From: Chloroflexota bacterium
GTDB taxonomy: Bacteria > Chloroflexota > Anaerolineae > CG2-30-64-16
Reading direction: 5' to 3'
Assembly: GCA_029555885.1 (NCBI GenBank)
Contig: JAKPQT010000532.1
Span: 1 to 25,078, forward strand
DNA length: 25,078 bases
Shown here one piece after another: positions 15,441 through 22,587 of this stretch. The translations under genes were made by a program, and so were the position numbers. Position 1 is the stretch's first letter; each line of letters starts with the position of its first letter. The notes beneath the pieces were generated by a model, which was given only the letters and a program-made list of their open reading frames with translations, did no database searches and was not told the origin of the DNA.

Positions 15441-16987
15441 GCGGCATCCGCTGCCCGGCGCGCCGCCGCCTGTGGTCCCAGCGCGTAGTCGGCCAACGTC
15501 TTCTGGCTCTGGGATTTGATGGTCAAAGCGCGGTGATATAGGTCCACGTACTTGACTGCGGAGCGCCGCCAGGAGAAATCGACCGCCATGCAGCGACGGA
15601 CAAGCTGCCGCCAGATGTCGCGATGGCGGTAGGTCTCCAGCGCACGAATCAGCGCCGTGTACAGCGCCATCGCATCATAGGTCGCAAAGTCAAAGCCGTG
15701 ACCCTCGCCGGTCTCCGGGGTATAGTCGCTGACGCTGTCCGCCAGCCCGCCGACGCGATGCACGACCGGCACTGCCCCGTAGCGCATGGCAACCATCTGG
15801 TTCAGGCCACACGGCTCAAAGCGCGACGGCATCAGGAAGATGTCGCTGCCCGCGTAGATGCGCTGTTCGAGGGGCCGGGTGAACGTGAGGAATACAGCCA
15901 CCCGCTCCGGATAGCGCGCCGCCAGTGCATTCAGCATTTCGTGATAGCGCATCTCGCCCGTGCCCATGACGACAAGCTGACACCCGTTGTGGCGCAGCAG
16001 CGGGTCGGCGATGGCATTGATGAGGTCGAACCCCTTCTGGTCGATCAGGCGCCCGACAATGCTGACGATAGGCATCTCAGGATGCTGGGCGAGCTTGGCT
16101 TCCGCCTGCAATGCAGCCTTGTTCGCCGCGCGCGCCTCGATGTTGGTGGCATCAAAGTGCACGGCGATGTTCGGATCGGTCGCGGGATCGTATAGCTCGG
16201 TATCGATGCCGTTAAGGATGCCGAACAGCCGGTCGCGGCGGTCGCGCAGCACCGGATCGAGCCGCTGGCCGAACTCCGGCGTCAGAATCTCCTGGGCATA
16301 GGTCTCGCTGACTGTGTTGATGATATCCGCGAACAGCAGCCCCCGCGCCATCAGGTCCACGACGTAGTTGAGGTCGGGCGCGATATCGGGATGGGCGATG
16401 AAGCCAGTCTCGGCCAGCCCTGCGATTTCGAGAATCCGGTAGCCGAAGATGCCCTGGTATTCGAGATTGTGCGCGGTATAGAGCGTCGCAATGGACGAGA
16501 AGAACGGGTCGTCACGGTAGACCGTTTTCAGCCAGTTAGGGATGAGCGCGGTATGCCACTCGTTGCAGTGGATGATATCAGGCTGCCAGCCCATCACGCG
16601 GCAAGTCTCAAGCGCGGCGCGCGAGAAGAAGATGAACCGCTCCGCATCGTCCGGATACATATAGATGCCCTGGCGGTCGAAATAACGCGGGCTGTCCACG
16701 AAGTAAAGGGGCGTGAGGCTGTTGTTCGCGCCGATGCTGCCCTCGTAGATGGCAGCGACCTCGGTGCGCTCATCCATCGGCACCGCCACCGTCTCCAGCA
16801 CGCGGCGCAGGTCGAACTTCTCGATCTCGACGCGGCCATAGCGCGGCATCATGATGCGCACATCATGGCCGAGCGCGCGGATGGCTTTCGGCAGCGCGCC
16901 GGCCACATCGGCCAGCCCGCCGGTCTTGGCAAACGGCACGCATTCGGCCGTCAGATACAGAACTTTGAGCGGTTTTTGCAGGCCCAT
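15437..16987 (-). CDS. glgA: glycogen synthase (ADP-glucose type, GT5)
   Basis: 516 residues. It transfers glucose from ADP-glucose to the non-reducing end of a growing glycogen chain. The N-terminal KTGGLADV (21-28) binds the nucleotide sugar. HCNEWHTALIPNWL and TAHNLEYQG follow. The C-terminal Rossmann domain has SIVGRLIDQKGFDLI and PSRFEPCGLNQMVAMRYGAV, where the Glu-Pro-Cys-Gly block is the second conserved GT5 site. ATG 16987 is preceded by GGGAG ten bases upstream. It leads an unusual transcription unit with AlaX, an MBL-fold protein and a TPR protein. No other glycogen genes are in the window. Confidence 0.94.
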   Translation of the reverse strand: MGLQKPLKVLYLTAECVPFAKTGGLADVAGALPKAIRALGHDVRIMMPRYGRVEIEKFDLRRVLETVAVPMDERTEVAAIYEGSIGANNSLTPLYFVDSPRYFDRQGIYMYPDDAERFIFFSRAALETCRVMGWQPDIIHCNEWHTALIPNWLKTVYRDDPFFSSIATLYTAHNLEYQGIFGYRILEIAGLAETGFIAHPDIAPDLNYVVDLMARGLLFADIINTVSETYAQEILTPEFGQRLDPVLRDRRDRLFGILNGIDTELYDPATDPNIAVHFDATNIEARAANKAALQAEAKLAQHPEMPIVSIVGRLIDQKGFDLINAIADPLLRHNGCQLVVMGTGEMRYHEMLNALAARYPERVAVFLTFTRPLEQRIYAGSDIFLMPSRFEPCGLNQMVAMRYGAVPVVHRVGGLADSVSDYTPETGEGHGFDFATYDAMALYTALIRALETYRHRDIWRQLVRRCMAVDFSWRRSAVKYVDLYHRALTIKSQSQKTLADYALGPQAAARRAADAA

Positions 16988-17019
16988 AGCTTGCGGGCTC
17001 CCAGGGTGGTGTGGGGCCT

Positions 17020-17048
17020 ATGGTAGCACAGAAAGAGGGAAAGCGCAA
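17020..17048 (-). promoter_or_regulatory. promoter candidate for the glgA operon
   Basis: The minus strand reads TTGCGC (17048-17043), a 17-bp spacer, and TACCAT (17025-17020) with a TGC extension in front. It lies 33 bases before ATG 16987 and overlaps the terminator-like hairpin of the preceding ABC operon. Confidence 0.4.
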
Positions 17049-17056
17049 CGCGCTTT
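17031..17056 (-). terminator. terminator-like hairpin after the riboflavin ABC operon
   Basis: AAAGCGC and GCGCTTT arms (17040-17056) with a 3-nt loop begin inside the TAA stop of the ATPase gene. On the minus strand they are followed by CCCTCTTTC, a weak T-rich stretch. Confidence 0.5.
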
Positions 17057-17822
17057 AATCTACGATCTCCGCACGCACGGCCCGGGTGAGCGTGATGAAC
17101 TCCGGCTCCGTCGTCACAGCAATGTCTCGGGGCCGCGGCAGGGGAATGGCAAATTGTGCGCGCACGCGACCGGGGCGCGGCGACATCACGATGACCCGGT
17201 CGGCCAGGAACACGGCTTCGGAGATGCTGTGCGTCACCATCACAACCGTGGGCCGGCGCAGCGACCAGATGCGCGTCATCTCCGCATTCATACGCTCGCG
17301 CGTGAGCGCGTCGAGCGAACCGAACGGCTCGTCCAGCAGCAGCACGCTCGGCTCGTACACCAGCGCGCGCGCCAGCGCGACGCGCTGCTGCATCCCGCCC
17401 GATAGCTGGCTCGGATAGGCATCGGCGAACCCTTCGAGGTTCACCAGGCTGATGAGGTCGTGGCCGCGCTGTGCCATGTCGGCCTGGGGCAGACCGGCAA
17501 CCTCCAGAGGCAGCATGATGTTGCCCAGGACGGTCCGCCAGGGCATGAGGTTCGCGCGCTGGAAGACAAAGCCGATCTCACGGCGCGGCTCGGTCAGCGG
17601 CTCGCCGCGCCACAGCACCTCCCCGCTGATGGGCCGGAGCAGCCCCGCCAGCAGCCGGAGCAGCGTGCTTTTGCCACAGCCGGACGGCCCGACGATGGCG
17701 AGGTATTCCCCGTCCGCCACCTGCAGCGACATGCCGTCCAGCGCCAGCAGGTCTGCCCGGTTGCGGTCGTAGAAGGTCATGCGGAGGGACCGCGCCTCCA
17801 GGACCGGATGCGCTGCGGTCAT
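17055..17822 (-). CDS. ABC transporter ATP-binding protein of the FMN-riboswitch operon
   Basis: 255 residues. Walker A is GPSGCGKST (45-53), the Q-loop lies in [11 protein letters not shown], the signature is [15 protein letters not shown], Walker B is [12 protein letters not shown], and the switch His is in MVTHS. The sequence belongs to the nitrate/taurine/thiamine-precursor (TauB/SsuB/ThiZ-like) ATPase group. ATG 17822 overlaps the TGA of the binding-protein gene (ATGA); the longer frame to 17930 lies inside that gene. It energises import of the ligand bound by the lipoprotein encoded just upstream, probably riboflavin given the riboswitch. A hairpin terminator overlaps its stop. Confidence 0.92.
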   Translation of the reverse strand: MTAAHPVLEARSLRMTFYDRNRADLLALDGMSLQVADGEYLAIVGPSGCGKSTLLRLLAGLLRPISGEVLWRGEPLTEPRREIGFVFQRANLMPWRTVLGNIMLPLEVAGLPQADMAQRGHDLISLVNLEGFADAYPSQLSGGMQQRVALARALVYEPSVLLLDEPFGSLDALTRERMNAEMTRIWSLRRPTVVMVTHSISEAVFLADRVIVMSPRPGRVRAQFAIPLPRPRDIAVTTEPEFITLTRAVRAEIVD

Positions 17823-18874
17823 GGCGCGGCCAGGTCGCCCGGCACGAAGTCGTTCGTGAACAGGTCGGCGGCCACGACCTCCGTCTGGATGAGGCCCATC
17901 TCCCTCATGAACTGCGCGGCCTGCTCCCACGCGGCCGGGTCAGAAAGGCCCAACTCGCCGGCCGGCGCCCGCCATAGTTTGAGCGATTCATCGAAGATGG
18001 CCCGGCTCACCGCTGCCTGCTCGCCCCCGGCCTCCGGCACGGCCCGCAGGCTGATCTCGAAGGCCGCGTCCGGGTCCGCCAGCGTATCGACCAGCCCACG
18101 CAGCAGCGCCGTCACGAAGGCGCGCACCAGTTCGGGCTGGGCCTGGATGGTCTGCTCGTTCGTAATGATGCCGTTCGAGGGCAGGTCGACGTAGTCTGAC
18201 ACGGGGATAACGGTGATCTCCTCCCCTGCCAGCCGCAACTGCACGGGGCCATTGACGACGTAGTCGAGCGCGGCGTCCACCTGGTCGCGGCTCACAGCCG
18301 TGGCCTGCGTGAAGCCGATGCTCTGCAGCGTCACCTGGTTCGCATCCAGCCCGGTCGCGTAGACCAACGCCTCCCACCCGACGTAGCTGGCGCCGAATAG
18401 CCCTGGCAGCCCGACCTGCTTGCCCACCAGGTCCGCGGGGCTGCTGATGCCCTGGGAGGCCTTCGCAAACAGCACGACCGGGAAGCTGCGATACCAGCGC
18501 ATGACATACCGCACGGGCAGGCCCTGGCTGCGGCCCAGGATGACCTCCTCGCCGCTGCCGATCATGAAGGACAGTTCGCCCGTGCCGACGAGCTTGAGCA
18601 GGTCGCTCTCGATACCGTACTGCGGGATGACCTCCAGCCCGGCCTCGCGGAAGTAGCCGCGTTCCTGCGCCACATAGAAGGGCGCGAACTGCACGCTGGG
18701 GATATAGCCCATCGCAACGGTCAGCTGGGTGAGCGCGGGCGCGTCCGCCGTGGCAACCTCAGCGGCGGGCGCTGCCGGCGCGGCCGCCGGTGCCGTGGGC
18801 GTGCCCACCGGCACACAACCGGCGATGAGAACAACTAGCAGCATGAGAACAGGAAGAATGAGTTTTCGGGACAT
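17819..18874 (-). CDS. ribY: substrate-binding lipoprotein, NMT1/THI5-like, probable riboflavin binder
   Basis: 351 residues. ATG 18874 has GGAGG five bases upstream; the frame to 18916 lacks such a site. A signal peptide MSRKLILPVLMLLVVLIAGC ends in a lipobox with Cys20, followed by an Ala/Pro/Thr-rich linker, so it is a membrane-anchored extracellular binding protein. The mature part shows the NMT1/THI5 pattern (AMGYIPSVQFAPFYVAQERG, then GLEVIPQYG, LVGKQVGLPGLFGASY). Relatives bind nitrate, taurine or thiamine precursors. The FMN riboswitch upstream makes riboflavin the best guess (RibY). The assignment by regulation is strong; direct ligand evidence from residues is not available. Confidence 0.85.
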   Translation of the reverse strand: MSRKLILPVLMLLVVLIAGCVPVGTPTAPAAAPAAPAAEVATADAPALTQLTVAMGYIPSVQFAPFYVAQERGYFREAGLEVIPQYGIESDLLKLVGTGELSFMIGSGEEVILGRSQGLPVRYVMRWYRSFPVVLFAKASQGISSPADLVGKQVGLPGLFGASYVGWEALVYATGLDANQVTLQSIGFTQATAVSRDQVDAALDYVVNGPVQLRLAGEEITVIPVSDYVDLPSNGIITNEQTIQAQPELVRAFVTALLRGLVDTLADPDAAFEISLRAVPEAGGEQAAVSRAIFDESLKLWRAPAGELGLSDPAAWEQAAQFMREMGLIQTEVVAADLFTNDFVPGDLAAP

Positions 18875-18884
18875 AAGACCTCCG

Positions 18885-18907
18885 CGGCGCTGAAGCGCCC
18901 ACTCCAA
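18885..18907. repeat. short repeat with hairpin between permease and binding-protein genes
   Basis: The minus strand reads TTTGGAGTGGGCGCTTCAGC followed by GCCG, with the self-complementary core GGCGCT-GA-AGCGCC (plus strand 18886-18899). The TTGGAGTGG...GCTTCAGC motif is the same as the inner arm of the intergenic repeat at 7071-7085. It occupies most of the 38-bp gap between permease stop and binding-protein start, directly ahead of the ribosome binding site. Confidence 0.5.
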
Positions 18908-18912
18908 ACCGG

Positions 18913-19758
18913 TCACGACGCGCGACGCCAGCGCAGGACCAGATACTCAACGAGCGCAACGACCGAATAGAGCAGCAAGGCAATCGCGACCAGGGTAAAA
19001 AGCGCCACGAACAGCATCGGCGTATCGAGGATGCCGCGCGCCAGGTTAATCAGGAACCCAAGGCCCCGGCTGGCGCCGACGAATTCACCCACCACCGCGC
19101 CGATGACCGCCAGCGTCACGGCGACCTTGAGCCCGCCAAAGAGAATGGGCAGCGCGGCCGGCACCTCCAGCTTGACGAACGTCTGCCACCGGTTGGCCTG
19201 TAACGAGCGCATGAGCGCGTGCAGGTCCGGCTCGACCGACCGGATGCCGACGATGGTGTTGACCAGCGCAGGGAAGAAGACCGTGAGGGCGCAGACGAGC
19301 ACCTTCGAGAGCCCGCCGAAGCCGAACCAGATGACCAACAACGGCGCGAGCGCAACAATCGGCACGGCCTGCGAGGCCACGATGTAGGGCGAGAGGATGC
19401 GCTCCAGCAGCGGCGACTTGGCGAGGCCATACCCCGTCAGCATGGCAACCACCAGGCCTAGCGCCAGGCCGGCCAGGACTTCCGCCAGCGTCGCGGCCGT
19501 GTGCATGGCAAGGGTGCCATCCGCTGCCAGGGTCAGAAAGCGCGCCCAGACGAGCGCCGGGCTGGGCAGGATGAACGCCGGATATTGCTGCCAGCGGACG
19601 AGCAGATGCCAGCTGGACACAAACAGAAACAGAGCCAGCGGAATGAGCAGGAGGTCCAGCCGGAGCAGCCGGCGGCCAGCACGAGCCGGCAGACGCCAGA
19701 GGTCTTGCAGGCTCATACGCAGATTCCGGGTCGCGTGGCGGGCAAGCGTTGCATTCAC
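18913..19758 (-). CDS. ribX: ABC transporter permease of the FMN-riboswitch operon, probable riboflavin permease
   Basis: 281 residues, six predicted membrane helices of the BPD_transp_1 type. The coupling (EAA) loop lies around EVPAALPILFGGLKVAVTLA. GTG 19758 is preferred because GGGAG lies six bases upstream and the riboswitch terminator ends just before it. It is the first gene of the operon, followed by the binding protein (38-bp gap) and the ATPase (overlap). By sequence alone it is a nitrate/taurine/thiamine-precursor-type permease. The upstream FMN aptamer identifies it as RibX-like, so it should be expressed when FMN is scarce. Confidence 0.87.
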   Translation of the reverse strand: MNATLARHATRNLRMSLQDLWRLPARAGRRLLRLDLLLIPLALFLFVSSWHLLVRWQQYPAFILPSPALVWARFLTLAADGTLAMHTAATLAEVLAGLALGLVVAMLTGYGLAKSPLLERILSPYIVASQAVPIVALAPLLVIWFGFGGLSKVLVCALTVFFPALVNTIVGIRSVEPDLHALMRSLQANRWQTFVKLEVPAALPILFGGLKVAVTLAVIGAVVGEFVGASRGLGFLINLARGILDTPMLFVALFTLVAIALLLYSVVALVEYLVLRWRRAS

Positions 19759-19779
19759 AGGGTACTCCCATTCGCTGCG

Positions 19780-19818
19780 TTAAACACAAAGCCCCAGGGC
19801 TACTTGCACCCTGGGGCT
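19780..19818 (-). terminator. intrinsic terminator of the FMN riboswitch expression platform
   Basis: A perfect 10-bp stem, AGCCCCAGGG (19818-19809) with CCCTGGGGCT (19799-19790), encloses a 9-nt loop and is followed by a T-rich TTGTGTTT. It lies between the aptamer (3' end near 19878) and the GTG of the permease at 19758. This fits transcriptional attenuation when FMN is bound. The 60-nt segment between would hold the antiterminator; its exact pairing was not resolved. Confidence 0.8.
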
Positions 19819-19877
19819 GAGAGTTCACTGGCACGCGCACCCACTACCCAACCCTTCCGGGCCCGGTAACAGGCACA

Positions 19878-20071
19878 CACCCTCTCCCATCCGGACTATA
19901 CCGTCGGCCCCGGCTTCTCACCGGGTCTGTGTCCGGGAGCGAACTCCCATCCACTTGCGGGCTTGGCAAATGTGCGCCTTGCGCACACGCCTTACCGCCG
20001 ATCGGGAATTGGTTAAGGTTTCGCAGAAACCCAGGTTTCGCAGAAACCCACCTCACCCTGCCCCGAAGGTG
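19878..20071 (-). ncRNA. FMN riboswitch (RFN element)
   Basis: The minus strand carries the conserved blocks in order: CTTCGGGGCAGGGTG (20069-20055), TTCCCGATCGGCGGTAAGG (about 20009-19991), AAGCCCGC (about 19963-19956), and GCCGACGGTATAGTCCGGAT followed by GGGAGAGGG (19908-19880). The closing stem P1 is readable as CACCTTC (20071-20065) with GAGGGTG (19884-19878), seven pairs including one G-U. The element binds FMN and here precedes a three-gene ABC importer, with a promoter upstream and a terminator downstream. It is longer than usual because the P2 arm holds an extra tandem palindrome at 20016-20049; conserved junction bases are not interrupted. Confidence 0.95.
20016..20049. repeat. two perfect tandem 17-nt palindromic units inside riboswitch P2
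   Basis: AGGTTTCGCAGAAACCC occurs at 20016-20032 and again at 20033-20049 without any difference. Each unit is self-complementary (GGTTTC/GAAACC around a 3-nt loop). The pair lies between the conserved GCAGGGTG and AATTCCCG strands, where a typical FMN aptamer has only a few loop bases. The core is shared with the palindrome at 8229-8263. Confidence 0.85.
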
Positions 20072-20086
20072 CTGTCAATGATGTGA

Positions 20087-20114
20087 AGTATAGCACAGCC
20101 TACGCGGCTGTCAA
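20087..20114 (-). promoter_or_regulatory. promoter of the FMN-riboswitch ABC operon
   Basis: The minus strand reads a perfect TTGACA (20114-20109), a 16-bp spacer, and TATACT (20092-20087) with a TGC extension. Transcription should begin near 20080, about ten bases before the aptamer P1 stem. Confidence 0.8.
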
Positions 20115-20136
20115 GTGATTCGCGACTGAGCTTTCC

Positions 20137-20346
20137 CTACTTGCGCCGGAAGTATTTGCTGGTGACGGCCAGGAGCAGGAAAATGACGAGCAGCCCACCC
20201 AGCACCGCCAGCGCAAATGCAGGGCCGCGCGTCGCCAGAGTGATAACCCAGAGCGGCACGGTCACAAAGAGCATGGTCAACAGGCCGCAGCCGATTTCCG
20301 ACAGCGCGCCCTTAAGCCATTCGCGATTACGCCAGAGCTTGCCCAT
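20137..20346 (-). CDS. small membrane protein, unknown
   Basis: 69 residues. Two hydrophobic segments, about 20-39 and 42-62, are framed by basic ends (MGKLWRNREWLKG and KYFRRK), predicting a small two-helix inner-membrane protein. No family was recognised. ATG 20346 is preferred over the adjacent in-frame TTG 20349. It follows the unknown protein gene by nine bases and is the last gene of the antiporter operon. It could be an accessory subunit, but that is only positional inference. Confidence 0.6.
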   Translation of the reverse strand: MGKLWRNREWLKGALSEIGCGLLTMLFVTVPLWVITLATRGPAFALAVLGGLLVIFLLLAVTSKYFRRK

Positions 20347-20355
20347 CAACGCAGA

Positions 20356-20790
20356 TCAGTCCGCATCCCAGCCCGGGGCGCCGCCGTCAAAGCCACCCTC
20401 AGGCGCAGCCGGCATGTCGACCCGCACCACCTCACCGTGAATATCGACCACGATCCGGAAGCCCAGCATCGCCAGCCATTGCCGCGCCTCGGGCGGCAGG
20501 CGTTGGCCGAGCACCTGGTCCAGGTCGATGTTGCGAATCGTGGAGTCCACCATCGCCTTCGTGAACAAGTCCTCCTGACCCATCATGCGCATCATCAACG
20601 TGGAGGCTTCGTCGCGATTCTCCTGGAGCTGCGCCATGAACTGAGACAGGACAACGCGATCGATGGCGGCAGCCTCGACGTGACGCTTGAAGCCCTGGTC
20701 GTCGATGACGTAGTGCGCCACGCCCCCGACGTAGGCGACGGTAACAGGTGCGCCATCCTCCGTCTCGATCAAGCCCTCAAAGAATGCCAT
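20356..20790 (-). CDS. conserved-looking protein of unknown function in the antiporter operon
   Basis: 144 residues, soluble and acidic, with no signal peptide or membrane segment. The N-terminal third reads like a small beta domain (APVTVAYVGGVAHYVIDDQGF). A helical centre follows (DRVVLSQFMAQLQENRDEAS, then TLMMRMMGQEDLFTKAM), and then a strand-rich end (FRIVVDIHGEVVRVDMP) with a Gly/Asp-rich tail. ATG 20790 has GAGGG eight bases upstream and lies nine bases after the stop of the PII-like gene. No family was recognised. The tight spacing suggests it works with the PII-like protein or the antiporter. Confidence 0.7.
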   Translation of the reverse strand: MAFFEGLIETEDGAPVTVAYVGGVAHYVIDDQGFKRHVEAAAIDRVVLSQFMAQLQENRDEASTLMMRMMGQEDLFTKAMVDSTIRNIDLDQVLGQRLPPEARQWLAMLGFRIVVDIHGEVVRVDMPAAPEGGFDGGAPGWDAD

Positions 20791-20799
20791 ACTGGTCCC

Positions 20800-21177
20800 T
20801 CAACGTTTCTTCGGTTTCGGCGGCCACACCGTGTCTCGATTGAGCCCCCGGCTGCTGATCACCGGCAGCGCGAAAATGATGCCCGTGTGATGGGTATCGA
20901 GGGAGCCCAGCACAGCCTCAGTCGCATCGAAAAAGGCTTGCAGGTCTATGTCATCCCCCAATACCGTAAAGAGTGTGCGATGATGCACCTCCCGTCCTTG
21001 CAGCAGGTCCGAGAGACTAGGAAATAGGGGCAGGTCGTCGCGGTTCATAGCCTTCAGCCGGGCCATGCCGCTGCTTTCCAGGATTGTAACGCCCCGGCTA
21101 CCCGCCATACGCCACGCGTCCAGCACATCTTCGAGGCGATCGATGTCGTCCAGTACCAGAATTACCAAGTTTGGCAT
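20800..21177 (-). CDS. PII-like signalling protein (divergent)
   Basis: 125 residues. The order of elements matches the PII/GlnB fold: strand-helix LVILVLDDIDRLEDVLDAW, then GSRGVTILESSGMAR (compare VQGMTVTEVKGFGR in GlnB), a loop at 41-63 in place of the T-loop, then HHRTLFTVLGDDIDLQAFFD and GIIFALPVIS (compare GKIFVLPVEE). The uridylylated Tyr and the Lys/Gly B-loop residues of GlnB are absent, so ATP/2-oxoglutarate sensing of the classical kind is unlikely. ATG 21177 has GAGGAG about ten bases upstream. It lies 61 bases after the CPA2 antiporter gene on the same strand; a hairpin with GGATGC/GCATCC arms (21205-21228) is in that gap. The family call is by-eye inference. Confidence 0.65.
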   Translation of the reverse strand: MPNLVILVLDDIDRLEDVLDAWRMAGSRGVTILESSGMARLKAMNRDDLPLFPSLSDLLQGREVHHRTLFTVLGDDIDLQAFFDATEAVLGSLDTHHTGIIFALPVISSRGLNRDTVWPPKPKKR

Positions 21178-21238
21178 AACACCCTACTCCTCTTCGCTCG
21201 GTCAGGATGCCCCACCCGAGGCGCATCCATCAGGTTCT

Positions 21239-22462
21239 TCATTCAGTTGCACCCGTTGCGACCGGCTGCGAGGCCGCTGCCTTACGGTGAAAGGCCATGC
21301 GCAGGAGCGGAGGCGTCACGAGTGTCGTGGCCAGCACCATAATGACCGCCAGGGTTATCACGTCATCCGGCACAATCGCGTTGGCCACCAGCAGTTGCGC
21401 CACGATGAGCCCCACCTCGCCGCGGGAGATCATGCCCAGACCGAGACGGAACGACTCGCCCTGGCTGAAGCCGCCCAACCGCGCCCCCGCGCCGCTGCCC
21501 AACACCTTGGAGATGATGGCTACTAGGGTAATCGCCAGGGTTGCCAGGACTAACGGCCCCTGGAGTTCCCAGATATTCGCGTGCAGGCCGATATTGACGA
21601 AGAAAATGGGCACGAAGAAAGCATAGGTCAGGATGCTGAAGCCCTCGACGACACGGTAGTGCACGCGCGAGCGAGCCACGAACAGGCCGGCCATGAACGA
21701 TCCGGTAATCATGGCGACGCCGCCAAAGACCTCCGCCGCCCAGGCATAAAACAGGCCCAGCACCACCGCGGCAGCTATGACTCCCTGGCTGATGGGCAGC
21801 CGGTCGATGTAGTCCAGGATGCGGGGCACGAACAGCCAGCCGACCAGCCCGAAGATGGCCACAAAGCCAATGACGCGGGCCAACAAGATGAGAATCGCGA
21901 CTGCGCCCCCGCCGCTGCCCATCGCCAGGGCGATAAACACAGATAGGAGGATAATCGCAGCTACGTCGTCGACGACCGCCGCACCCAGCAGTGCAATGCC
22001 CTCGCGGCTGCGCAACACGCCTAACTCCAGCAGCGTCTGCGCGGAGATGCTGACGCTGGTTGCCGTCAGCAGCATACCGATGCCGATGGCTGCCACCGGT
22101 TGGAAGCCAAACGGCAGCGCAGTGAGCGCACCCAGCACCAGCGGCACAGCCACACCCAGCAGACCGGCCAGGATCACCACCCGACCTGCCTTGCGCATCT
22201 GCTCGAGGTCAACCTCCAGACCGGCCAGGAACATCAAAAAGATGACCCCGATCTCGGCCAGTTCGGTAATGATCTCCCCGAGATGGGGCGAACTCAGAAA
22301 CGTGGCGGACTGAATATCGATCAGCGAAGGCCCCAGGAGCAGGCCCGCCAGGATTTCACCGAGAACGGCCGGTTGGTTGAGCCGCGTACTCAGATAGCCG
22401 GCTACTTTGGCGACCGCAATCAGGATCGCCAGTTCAAGCAGTAGCTGTAAGACAGGCGTCAT
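21239..22462 (-). CDS. CPA2 (Kef-type) cation:proton antiporter
   Basis: 407 residues, with about twelve membrane helices and no C-terminal TrkA/RCK domain. Characteristic segments are LNQPAVLGEILAGLLLGPSL, FLMFLAGLEVDLEQMRKAG, GMLLTATSVSISAQTLLELG and GAAVVDDVAAIILL. The last carries the tandem Asp of the ion-binding helix, and MISRGEVGLIVAQLL is the conserved late helix. It exchanges Na+ or K+ for protons across the inner membrane; the ion cannot be told. ATG 22462 has GAGGAG eleven bases upstream. Its own promoter lies at 22556-22584. The lack of a cytosolic regulatory domain is notable beside a PII-like gene. Confidence 0.9.
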   Translation of the reverse strand: MTPVLQLLLELAILIAVAKVAGYLSTRLNQPAVLGEILAGLLLGPSLIDIQSATFLSSPHLGEIITELAEIGVIFLMFLAGLEVDLEQMRKAGRVVILAGLLGVAVPLVLGALTALPFGFQPVAAIGIGMLLTATSVSISAQTLLELGVLRSREGIALLGAAVVDDVAAIILLSVFIALAMGSGGGAVAILILLARVIGFVAIFGLVGWLFVPRILDYIDRLPISQGVIAAAVVLGLFYAWAAEVFGGVAMITGSFMAGLFVARSRVHYRVVEGFSILTYAFFVPIFFVNIGLHANIWELQGPLVLATLAITLVAIISKVLGSGAGARLGGFSQGESFRLGLGMISRGEVGLIVAQLLVANAIVPDDVITLAVIMVLATTLVTPPLLRMAFHRKAAASQPVATGATE

Positions 22463-22555
22463 GGATTTAGCAACTCCTCAGCAGGCCGCAGCCGGAGCCT
22501 TTCGCCTGCGGCACGATAGACCTTGAGCACTTCGCACGAATTGACGAATGCGGAG

Positions 22556-22584
22556 ATTATAGTGGCAATACGGGAAGGCGACAA
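22556..22584 (-). promoter_or_regulatory. promoter of the antiporter/PII-like operon
   Basis: The minus strand reads TTGTCG (22584-22579), a 17-bp spacer, and a perfect TATAAT (22561-22556). The -35 begins four bases after the stop of the site-2 protease gene. The leader of about 90 nt to ATG 22462 contains a hairpin with 7-bp arms, GCCGCAG/CTGCGGC (22485-22512). Confidence 0.65.
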
Positions 22585-22587
22585 GCT

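Noticed and set aside
17055..19758. Assignment of the ABC system as nitrate, taurine or thiamine-precursor importer
   Set aside because: The protein families allow it, but the regulatory element is an FMN aptamer (GCCGACGGTATAGTCCGGAT block), not a TPP one, which favours riboflavin.
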